From assembly GCA_015698045.1 (NCBI GenBank), contig BLAL01000291.1, positions 186,001 through 250,000 on the forward strand: a stretch of 64,000 nt of DNA. The letters run 5' to 3'. This DNA is from Rhizophagus clarus (taxonomy: Eukaryota; Glomeromycota; Glomeromycetes; Glomerales; Glomeraceae). The position numbers and the translations under genes are program-made. Shown piece by piece: positions 55,360 to 64,000 of the stretch. A model generated the notes under the pieces. That model was not told where the DNA came from and ran no database searches. It was given only the letters and a program-made list of their open reading frames with translations. The first letter of the stretch is position 1; every line of letters begins with the position of its first letter.

Positions 55360-57172
55360 ATGACGAGCAATATGAGGGAAAGAATCAGAATCTGGTGATA
55401 TATCTATAAGGTTCTACCAGTTAATAGACTCTTCATATCCAATAGCAAATTCAAGATCAAGAAGTGCTTTTTTTTTATCTTTATATTGTCTTAGTTGCAA
55501 ACATAAAGCATTCTGTTTTTAAAAATCAAACCCCAAGTTTTGGCCAATTGTTATAGCAGTTTTAACAATTTTTGCATATGCGCCTTTCTTTAATGGTGTG
55601 CCTAATTAAGTAAATAAATTGTAAATAAATTTAATAAATTTAAAATTTTTAAAATAATAAAATTAATAAATCAAATCAAATAAGATGTAAATAAATTCTA
55701 ATTCCCTCAAAATTGTGGATTTAAAAAAAAACATAGTAGATATTTCTCATCCTCAAATTCATTAAACCTTTCATTCATTACTTGATGACAATAATTTTGA
55801 AAATCCTTATTAAACGAATATGGTAATGATTTCATAGCTGCAGATAATTATATTAAACTTAAAAAACAATCAGCTAGAGTTGCTTTTTATGCTTCTAAAG
55901 CTAAAATAGCTTTACGTAATGGGTCTAGCACAAAAGCCAATATTTTCAGATCAGACCAGAAATTGCAACCTTCAATAATTACTTTAACTTTAGTTTTTGT
56001 CAAACAATTAGCATGTTCCATTATCATCTAAATTAAATTAATACTAATTAATAATAAATTATTAAAATTAAAAGTTAAAATTAATAATATTACCTTTTCT
56101 AAAACTAATTTCAAATCCAAAACCAAATTTACTGATTCACTTGAAGTTGTCCACCGCGTTTTACAGTAAGATTTAAGACCGCCACCTTTAATATTGTTTA
56201 AATTAATTGATTAAGCTTCACGTCTTTTCATAAAATATAAATTAAATAATTTTATTGATAAATAATTTATATCATTACATATTAAAGTAAACAATTACTT
56301 ACCAGCTAAATGAGAATTATGAAGGTTGAAACTAATGTATTAATTTGACAAAGAAAACGGTTTGCAAATGCATGATTAACAATATCATTAGCAACTAGAT
56401 TAATACAATATGATATACAATAAATATTCTTAATATGAGGATATTTCTTTTGTATCTTAGTTCTGGCATTGCAGACGTTTACAGCATTATCAGATACGAT
56501 AGCAGATATATGTTTGGGTCCTATATTTTCAAGTATATCCTCTATCTTTTCAGTCAAATAAGCAGCAGTATGTAAATTTAATGATAAATCAGAGAGTTGG
56601 TACAAATACTCTTTGCATGATAGTGTAAGGATAATGAAGTTCTAATAAGATCAGTGATTTCCTAAAGTCCAACCATCTAGAGCTGTAGAGATAAATAATA
56701 ATTAATACTTTGAATTGTTGTAAATTGTAATATTTTATTATTTACCCAATGTTAAATTATAAGCAGTATTTAGCTCTTTTACAAAATCGATAAAAAAGGG
56801 ATGTTCAATGATTCTAAAAGATACTCCACAAGCCACAAAGAACTTCACCAAAGCGTTCTGTAAAATTAGGAAAATCTTTTATAGTTGTTTGTCTACCAGA
56901 ATTTTTCCATATACTCATGAAGTACAGGTGCTGGCACATTTACGCAATGGTTCGCAAGATGTTCTTCAAGAACTGGAGTCTCACCTCATTTCCATATTGC
57001 TGAACAGTACTTACATTCTGCTCCATTTTTTCATGCGCAATAGCATCTTTTCTTTCAAAATGAAGCCATATAGTTCCTAAAGGTCTTCCACCAACTTTCT
57101 GCTTTTTTTATCTTTGGAATTTGGAGGTTATTCTTGTTGAACTTGAGTAGTATCTTCACTAAATGTGACCAT
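55360..57172 (-). pseudogene. hAT-3 transposase, degraded relative of hAT-2
   Basis: Minus-strand start MVTFSEDT at 57,172. Pieces in hAT-2 order: FFVACGVSFRIIEHPFFIDF at about 56,850-56,770; a GTAAAT donor at about 56,745; LDGWTLGNH at about 56,680; 56,605-56,306 (SAIVSDNAVNVCNA, NIYCISYCINL); GGGLKSYCKTRWTTS at about 56,180; and LADCFLSLI.. at about 55,900. The C-terminal dimerisation region is missing: the sequence breaks off near 55,360 next to Tc1. Exon borders match hAT-2, supporting the same gene structure. Stops in most exons. Confidence 0.75.
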
Positions 57173-57459
57173 TTTGGAAAGTTTTTTAGTAAAAGAATAC
57201 ATTAAAAGCCCCATTTGTAATTAAATACTAAAATTACCCCTATAAATTAAAATAAGTGGTATATATTTGGTCAGTAATTCAAATTTAAAATTAAAACTTT
57301 TAAGTAAAAAGTCTGCTGAACATGTTAAAAAAAGGAGATTATAAATGATAATAATCAGCAATTTTATTGGATGAAATGAATTTTAAAATTAATGTATTAA
57401 TTTTTTTGATGACTTGATAACTTAAATATTTATAAAAAATTTTATTTATCTGAAGAAAA

Positions 57460-57743
57460 AATCAATAAAAAAAGATCAGATTATTTGACTAATCTGATCA
57501 ATTCAGTCAATCTGATCAATTTGGTCATCCTTGTATTTTTTTTTAAAAAAAAAAATCAATAAAAATAACCAGATTATTTGATCAATTTGGTTAACTAGTC
57601 ATCTGTATAATATCTGATCAATCTGATGTTATCTGATAGTTCCATCTAGATTATTCACAAACTATTCATTAATAATCTGGATGATCTGTTTTTTAACCAG
57701 TTTAGATGGCAGATTGAACAGATTTTATCAGAGATAACCTCTA
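57460..57743. repeat. hAT-type right terminus related to the left end of X
   Basis: The reverse complement begins TAGAGGTTATCTCTGATAAA and aligns for about 85 bp with the left end of X (28,464 onward), including AAAAAACAGATCATC. Inside are GATCAATCTGAT words in both orientations. The 8 bases after it, TCTCAGAA (57,744-57,751), would be the target duplication; R1 copy a has CCTCAAAA at the same place, consistent with insertion into R1. The partner end was not found. Confidence 0.6.
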
Positions 57744-59955
57744 TCTCAGAATCATTAATTTTATATTTTATATTTTATATTTTTTATTTTTTATATTTTT
57801 TTTTTATTTTATTTGTTTTTTATCATTACTTATATAATATTTTTTCTATTTTATAATTTGATTTAATAAAAAATTTATTACAAAATGCACTTTAATATAG
57901 ATAAAAATAGATCAAGCCTTAATTGAATAACAAACAAATAAAAAAATCATCAGTAGCATTATTTATATCTTAAAATGTAATAGATATATTATGTAATATT
58001 GAGTCAACATGTAAAGCATCTTATTTTCACTTTTAATAAAAAAAAAAAAGAAGGCTTGTGACAGATTAGATCAGATCTAGATCAAATTTAAACTAATTAA
58101 AAATTTAACTTGAATACTTTAATAAAAAAAATGGATGTTTATTAAACCAATAAGTATAAATGCAATTTATTATAACTTGATAAAGTTTATATTAATCATT
58201 TTGATTTATGTCTCTGCTTCTCTTTTTTTGAAATTTTTTATTGATTTTCTCTTTTTTTTATTAGAATTTTTCCTATTTTTTTCTTTACTGTCATCCTTAA
58301 TATCATTATAACTAGAGAAATAGAAACCATTAAGTCTGGAGCAAAATATTTATTTTAATGTATTACATTTAGTATATTGCAATTTTATTTTTATTTTTTT
58401 ACTAATGTAATACAAAATTTAAGTGACATAACGTGTGCGGACAAATGGATATTGCCATGTGACCTTAATTAATCATCACCTTTCATAAACATATATAGTC
58501 CTTCGCTTTGTTTTAGACAATTACCATTATCATATTCTTGGTTTATCAGTATCATTATCATATACTCAGATATTATTAGTTGGTTTATTAATTCTTTTAA
58601 GCGCTTCTTGATTTAAACATCAACTTGGCATACCTATGGATGGATCATCAGTGGTTATTTTTTCCAACTATTTTAGTTTTTAGAATTTGTGATTTTTTTC
58701 TCAACGTTTCAACTGCCAGATCAATTTATTTATATAACAAATGGCAAAGCTCATAAATTATATTACTGTTAATAAGTAAAATTAAGTAAAACTAATAAAT
58801 AAAAAATCATAAATATACATACTGCAGAAGAATGCTACTATCTTCTATAAATATGGATTGATGTTAATTTTCTTTAGTAACATCACTATCATCTTCAGTC
58901 ATTTCTTCCTACTCTTTGAAGTGATAATCCAAATTTCTCAATATTTTTACTAGGTCTTCTTTAGGATATCATTAAATATATTTTTTATTATTTTATATTA
59001 AATAATCTGTTATTTTCGTTCTTTTTTTTCTAATAATATAATTGTAAATATATTAGCTAAATTTTCCATTTTATATTAATGGATATTTATTTATATCTTA
59101 CATCCTAGTATTTTTCTTGACCCTTCTCTTATTCTGTTTTATTTTTTCCTCCCCTTGCACTTTAATACTATGCATTTAATGACATGAGTGCTAATATTTA
59201 TATAGCATATTCAACAAGCTACTATTCAAAACATCATACTTTTTGTTAACTAACTTGTAAAGAGGTGGTAAGAGTTTTGTGATTATATTCTCCTTTTGTT
59301 CAACCCAGATATGTTCATTATTTATTTTGTACATGTCTCTAAACATGATAATATGAATATAATAAAAGATAAAATAATAAAAAGTAAATAATACTTGCTT
59401 TGATTACTCGATAACTTGAAGATGATAATACAGAAGAGGGTGAAAAGGATATAAAAAAATGAACAGTTAATTCTTGATCACTATCCATCTTTTGAAAATA
59501 TCTTCAAAAATACTTGGGTAAATATAATATATTTATACAAATTTCTGTTGCATCAATTTGTTTATGTTCACATGCAATTCTTCACGTATAATATCAATTA
59601 TGAGAATTCTTTCATGTGCAAAATTCCCTTCAGATTTGCATGCAAATATTTGCTTAATGCTTTTGTTATTGCTTTCAGGTTTGCATATAAGTATTATCAG
59701 CTTATGCAATTCTATTACATCATAATATCACATAATTTTTTAATAATAAGCATACTTTAGGACAGGTATTTCTTTTAAATTACTACCAAATTCAATATTG
59801 GCTTTAGTTTTATACACTAAAAAATACAATAAAATATTAAAATGAATAATAATAAAAAATGCAAAATTGAAACCACTATTAATAAATTCCAAAAAAAAGC
59901 AGTATAGGACTACTGATACTTTTGTGACTAATTTAATAACATCAGGAAATTTTAT
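57744..59955 (-). repeat. Repeat R1, copy b (longest)
   Basis: 2.2 kb; its first part matches 14,065-15,421 and its second part matches 53,305-53,995 inverted. At 59,284-59,285 it has the intact TA where both other copies carry a Tc1 end, so it is the uninterrupted version. Minus-strand exon-like pieces: MDSDQELTV.. from 59,488; MYKINNEHIWVEQKENIITK at about 59,340; LVKILRNLDYHFKE at about 58,920; IFIEDSSILLQ before GTATGTAT at about 58,825; and a Lys-rich end at about 58,250. No family recognised. An ectopic insert-like stretch at 58,320-58,510 (GAAATAGAAACC..TTAGACAATT) is absent from copy a. Confidence 0.5.
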
Positions 59956-60330
59956 AATGTAAAAAATTTCATAAGTTTACAATTTTGTTAAATTTATGTA
60001 ATATTATGGTTAAAATATTATATAAGTTTTCAATATCGTGATATTATAGTCAAAATATTTCAAGAATTTACAGTCTCATAAACTTACATAATATTACAGT
60101 TAAAATATTTTAAACACTTACAGTCTCATAAACTTATGCGATATTACAGTCAAAATATTTTGAGAATTTACAATCTTATAAACTTATATGATATTATGGT
60201 CAAAATATTTTGCGAATTTATAGTCTCATAAACATGTGATATTATAGTTAAAATATTTTGAGAATTTACAGTCTTATAAACTTACATGATATTATGGTCA
60301 AAATATTTCAAGAATTTACAGTCTCATAAC
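59956..60330. repeat. Tandem repeat, about 50-bp unit x 7
   Basis: Units of the form GTCAAAATATTTTGAGAATTTACAGTCTCATAAACTTACATGATATTAT, 48-51 bp, about seven copies of decreasing similarity. No ORF. Confidence 0.75.
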
Positions 60331-60339
60331 ATAGATCGA

Positions 60340-60665
60340 AATATAATAAATCAGCCATCAGTCAGTTGTATGACTGATTGGTGACTGATTGATAACTGAT
60401 TGGTTGCCGATTCTTTCAATCTGTTACCTATCAGTCATCAATCAGACACTAATTTCGATCAGTTACCAATCAGTCATATAACCAATTGGTGACTGATTAA
60501 TAGCAGATTAGTGTCAATTTAGCTATCAGTTATCAATCGGCTATATCAGATTGATGACTGATTGGTGTTAGATGAGATTTAGTAAGCAATCGGTCAGCAA
60601 TCAGTCAGCAATCAGTTAGTAATCAGTTATATTGCTGATTTATGACTGATTGATGATCATTTCAA
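60340..60665. repeat. Minisatellite of ACTGATTGG/CAATCAGT words
   Basis: About 30 copies of a decamer-like word, GACTGATTGG, in both orientations, in clusters. This is the same style as the subterminal word arrays of the DNA elements in this window, so it may be the end of another such element; no termini were found. Confidence 0.65.
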
Positions 60666-60853
60666 TCTGGAACTCCAGAATCTGTAATTGCAATCTTAAA
60701 AAAATTATTTTAGCTTCAGTTCCTTATTGATTGTAAGGTTGCTTGCCAAAACTAGGAGGTTTTGGCAAAATGGCGTATGCGAAACTGCTAAAACTGCCAA
60801 AACCTGTGAAACTGTTTCAACGTTTTGGCATAGTATATCATATGATATACATA

Positions 60854-61010
60854 TGGGATCTTTATAATAGAAAAGTACGAAACTCAAAAAAATTTTTAAA
60901 TTTATTTTATATGCTAATTATGTTTTTTATACTAAAATAAGTGTAAATTTAATATTAATTAAATTTTTATTTTTTTTTGAGTTTCATATCTTTCTATTGC
61001 AAAGACCCCA
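60854..61010. mobile_element. 157-bp MITE with TA target
   Basis: Inverted repeats of about 38 bp, TGGGATCTTTATAATAGAAA at the left and TGGGGTCTTTGCAATAGAAA as reverse complement of the right, flanked by TA (60,852-60,853; 61,011-61,012). Consistent with a Tc1/mariner-type MITE. The empty site is visible at 9,115-9,130 in the other copy of the host element. Confidence 0.8.
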
Positions 61011-61093
61011 TATAGTTTCGGCATTCACTATAATCTGCGGTTTGCAGATTTTATTCTGATTGATTTTGGTACATCATATGACTTACCGATCAT

Positions 61094-61775
61094 TAAGGAT
61101 CATGCTGCAAATAAGCAATTGTCCGCAATTCTGCAAAGTACCGCAGAATAATTGCAAAATTACGGCACATTTGCAGAATTGCAAATTATTTGCAATTTTG
61201 CAATATTTTTTATTAAAGCAATCCAAAAAAATGTTGTAAAACGTTTTTTTAATTAAAATATACATTGAAAAAACATTTTGCAACATTTTTTCTTTAAATT
61301 AATTAAAAAATGTTGCAAAACGTTTTTTTTAATTAAATATACTTTGAAAAAACATTTCACAATGTTTTTTCTTTAAATTAATTAAAAAAATGTTGCGAAA
61401 TGTTTTTTATTAATTAAAATACTTTGAAAAAATATTTCGCAACGTTTTTTCTTTAAATTAATTAAAAAATGTTGTGAAACGTTTTTTTAATTAAATATAT
61501 TTTGAAAAAACATTTCACAACATTTTTTCTTTAAATTAATTAAAAAATGTTGTGAAACGTTTTTTTTAATTAAAAATACTTTGAAAAAACGTTTTGCAAC
61601 ATTTTTTCGTTAAATTAATTAAAAAAATGTTGCGTAAACATTTTTTTATTAAATCAGTTTGGTAAACTGCCAAAACTAATCAGGTAAATTGCAGAATTGC
61701 GGGTCACTAGCCGCAATTCAACTCCAAAATCCACAATATTGCAGATTTGATCAATCAATTGCAGCACCATCCTTA
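61094..61775. mobile_element. 682-bp hAT-like element with palindromic array
   Basis: Ends TAAGGATCATGCTGCAA and (reverse complement of right) TAAGGATGGTGCTGCAA; flanks CCGATCAT (61,086-61,093) and CTGATCAT (61,776-61,783), 7 of 8 identical. Both ends carry TTGCAAAT/CCGCAATT words. The centre, 61,215-61,650, is a tandem array of about six 75-80-bp units, each itself an inverted repeat (AAAAACATTTCGCAACATTT..AAATGTTGCGAAATGTTTTT). No ORF. Confidence 0.82.
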
Positions 61776-61859
61776 CTGATCATATTAATTTACTGATCTG
61801 ATAATCTTTTTTTATTAAAAAAAAGGTTAAAAAAAAACATTTTTATTGTTTATAGTTGG

Positions 61860-63010
61860 AAAAAATAAACCCGCCCTAAACATGAAAGGTTGGATTTTTA
61901 ATTTATTTATTTTTTTGTAGGAATGTCACTAATATTCCTTTTCTTTTTTTTACTTTGAAGCACCTTCCAGACCTGAAATTTGGTGAAACGGTAGGTTGAA
62001 AAGGGGAAAGTGTTGTTTAACTTGTTTAATTTTAATTGTAGGAATGTACCTAACAGTCCTTTTTCTTTACTTTAGGATCGTTCTTTCAGGACATAAATTC
62101 TGTTGAAATGAAATAAAAACAGCCTCCTAGACAAACTTGAACTTAGAATGTAAGGAATAGAGAAAGGGGAGTTTTTTTAAATATTAAAGAAACGTACTGA
62201 TGTTTCTTTATTTGTATTAGGTTGTCAGACTCCTTGGACAAACCCAGACTTTAGAATGTTAGTTGGAAAAGGGAGAGGTGATTTTTTTAATATTAAAGAA
62301 ACATTACTAACGTTTCTTTTTCTCTTTTTTTATTGAAGACAGCTTAGTTTATTTTTTTTTCATTATTGTAGGGTTGCCAGACGGAAAATATGACCAGACT
62401 TTTGAAATTGAAGTAAGAGGATCAAGGGAAAGAGCTTTGTTATTTTTTTTAATAAATCTAACCAGTTTGTTTTTTTTTCTTTTCTGTAGGGTTGCTAGAC
62501 AAAAAACACGACCAGATTTTTGAAATTAAGGTAAAAGAAGACTGGAAGGGTCTATTATTATTATTATTATTATTAATAAATTTAATTAATTTTTTTTTGT
62601 AGGTATTGCCGGACAAATTATGAACCAGACTTTGGGCAAAAGATAAATGGGAAGGGGCTTTTTCAAACTTTTTTTAGTAACATTTTTAATGTTACTTTCT
62701 TTTTTTTTGTAAATATCAATATTGCTGGATGAATCATACGAACTGGACTTTAGGTGAAAGGTAAATGGGAAGGGAAGGGTTTTTTTTAATCTTTTTTAGT
62801 AACGTTTTTAACATTACTTTTTTTTCTTTCTTTTTTTGTAGGTATTGGCTTAGGTTTCTTGTATATGGATTGCACTCTGATCAGTAAGTTTCGAAAATGA
62901 AAGCTTTGAAAACTACTTTTTTAAATCGTTTTTTAAAAATTTTAATTAATTTTTCTTTCTTTCTTTTGTAAGTGCTGGCTTCAGTTACTTGTGGATATTG
63001 GACTGGTAAA
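61860..63010 (+). repeat. Mini-exon array E
   Basis: About nine units, more divergent than array D. Clear ones: TTGTAG|GGTTGCCAGACGGAAAATAT..GAA|GTAAGAGG (about 62,370-62,412), CTGTAG|GGTTGCTAGACAAAAAACAC..AAG|GTAAAAG (about 62,490-62,531), TTGTAG|GTATTGCCGG..AAAG|ATAAATGG (about 62,602-62,643) and GTAG|GTATTGGCTTAGG..ATCA|GTAAGT (about 62,841-62,884). Intron-like parts contain ACTAATATTCC, ACTAACGTTTC and TTTAACATTAC before the T-tract. The core is homologous to that of array D (TTGCCAGACGxAAA-TATGACC-GACTTTTG). Confidence 0.7.
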
Positions 63011-63360
63011 AATATAATACCAAATGATTTATTATTTTTGTTTTTTTAAATTTTAACACAGTTTTTATAAAATAAGATTTATTAAATATATTAAATAAAT
63101 AAAATTACAAATTAAAATATTGTTATAGTAAACGACTCTATTTATCTATTATTGACCAATCAAAATTTGGCCTGATCTTTATGCACATGATCTGATCTTA
63201 ACATGCATAAATTATTAAACGCGTTTTGTTTATTTTTTCAAATACACTCACTCTATTTCTGCTTTCTCCTTACTCTTTTTACAAGTACATTTTATTTTTA
63301 TGATTATTGTGTTTTTGGCATTGTATTATTTTACTCTTTAGTATTACTAACACTATACTT
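63011..63360. other. Gene-free interval
   Basis: AT-rich, no ORF, no termini or tandem structure recognised. Confidence 0.4.
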
Positions 63361-63364
63361 CTTT

Positions 63365-63565
63365 TTTTTTTAATATTTATTAATGTTATTTCTTTTATAT
63401 TTACTAATATTATTTCTTTTATATTTACTAATGTTATTTCTTTTATATTTACTAATATTATTTCTTTTATATTTACTAATGTTATTTCTTTTATATTTAG
63501 TATTTACTAATATTATTTCTTTTATATTTACTAATGTTTTTTTATATTTATTAATGTTCTTTTAT
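63365..63565. repeat. Tandem repeat, about 24-bp unit
   Basis: TTATTTCTTTTATATTTACTAATG repeated about seven times, with one shortened unit near 63,500. The hydrophobic open stretches across it are translations of the repeat. Confidence 0.8.
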
Positions 63566-63774
63566 ATTTATATTTTACTAACATTATCACGTATTTTTCT
63601 TTTTTTTTATATATATATTCATATTACTAACTTTTTATATTTGTACTTTACTATACTAACTTTAAAAAATTATGAATGTTTTTTATTTTAGATATTAATT
63701 ATTTAATAATATTACACTTTTAATAAATATTATATACTGTAATAAATTTATTATTAGTTATATGGTTAATAAAA

Positions 63775-64000
63775 AGTTATCAATTGCCATCAATAAACTA
63801 CCAATCGGTCATCATCAAATGGCCATCAAATGACCATCAAATTAACCATAAAATAACCATAAAATGTAACCATCAAATTGACCATAAAATGACCATTGAT
63901 TGACCATCGATTGATCATCAAATTGACCATAAAATGACCATCAAATGACCATCAAATTAACCTATAAAATGACCATCAATTGACCATTAAATTGACTATA
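63775..64000. repeat. Minisatellite of GACCATCAAAT words at window edge
   Basis: GACCATCAAAT, GACCATAAAAT and GACCATCGATT words, about 18 copies, continue to the end of the window. Style as for subterminal word arrays elsewhere; the rest lies outside the window. The stretch 63,570-63,770 before it is AT-rich with nothing recognisable. Confidence 0.65.

Larger units (their letters stand above)
60733..63010 (+). repeat. Second copy of the array-A element (with array E)
   Basis: Starts TAAGGTTGCTTGCCAAAACT, matching 8,965. Two later insertions (60,854-61,010 and 61,094-61,775) interrupt the part that is continuous at 8,965-9,360. Removing them restores the shared sequence up to CTGATAATCTTTTTTT, after which array E begins. 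No coding region. Right boundary unknown. Confidence 0.6.

Noticed and set aside
63307..63691. Leu/Ile/Phe-rich ORFs that look like membrane proteins
   Set aside because: They are translations of a 24-bp tandem repeat.
1..64000. tRNA, rRNA or telomeric repeats
   Set aside because: I looked for tRNA B-box-like arms, rRNA-like conserved GC stretches and telomere-type hexamer runs and found none I could support; a covariance-model scan would be decisive.

Overview
This window is very AT-rich eukaryotic DNA made almost entirely of transposable elements and their debris. I see no convincing host single-copy gene, no rRNA or tRNA gene and nothing prokaryotic. The element mix (two LINE families with an apurinic-type endonuclease, RT and RNase H; several hAT transposons; a MULE with FAR1-like and SWIM zinc fingers; Tc1 and pogo/Tigger elements; a Tnp2/Plavaka-like transposase), spliceosomal introns of about 72-98 nt and the extreme AT content fit a repeat-bloated early-diverging fungus. 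An arbuscular mycorrhizal fungus (Glomeromycotina) is my best guess; this is inference from family resemblance, not a database result.

Layout. 1-3.77 kb: LINE-A copy 1 (minus). 3.9-4.4 kb: a short retroposed sequence and a 152-bp hAT-like MITE. 4.4-7.0 kb: AT-rich, gene-free. 7.1-8.8 kb: dead ORF1/gag-like gene split by a 125-bp MITE. 8.97-10.1 kb: a repeat element with mini-exon array A. 10.85-14.06 kb: dead MULE inserted in repeat R1 (R1 resumes to 15.42 kb, where a Tc1 end begins). 15.64-18.66 kb: dead hAT-1. 18.8-20.9 kb: dead Tigger/pogo. 21.4-26.7 kb: LINE-A copy 2. 26.7-41.3 kb: a Plavaka-like transposase gene (minus), split by an 11.5-kb hAT-type element (here 'X', 28,464-39,960). X contains two inverted mini-exon arrays, its own decayed hAT transposase, a TTAA-type MITE, a tandemly duplicated insertion, and a younger hAT ('hAT-2', 31,768-34,661). 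41.6-42.7 kb: tandem repeats. 42.7-52.7 kb: LINE-B (plus) with poly(A), carrying two inserted DNA elements. 53.3-60 kb: R1 copies in inverted orientation around a dead Tc1 and a dead hAT-3. 60-64 kb: minisatellites and a second copy of the 9-kb repeat element with mini-exon array E.

The one intact gene model is the hAT-2 transposase: five exons, 2,031 nt, 676 residues, open throughout, inside an element with matching termini and a perfect 8-bp target duplication.

The most unusual signal is a class of tandem arrays, present at five or more places, whose 114-122-bp unit looks like a complete mini-exon plus mini-intron: polypyrimidine-TAG, a conserved 40-45-nt 'exon', GTAAG, and a CTAAC/TTAAC branch-like motif. 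At least two arrays lie within hAT-type elements with matched ends. In X the arrays face inward from both ends, and one lies upstream of and in sense with the X transposase. I propose these are splice-competent leader or decoy arrays; RNA data would decide.
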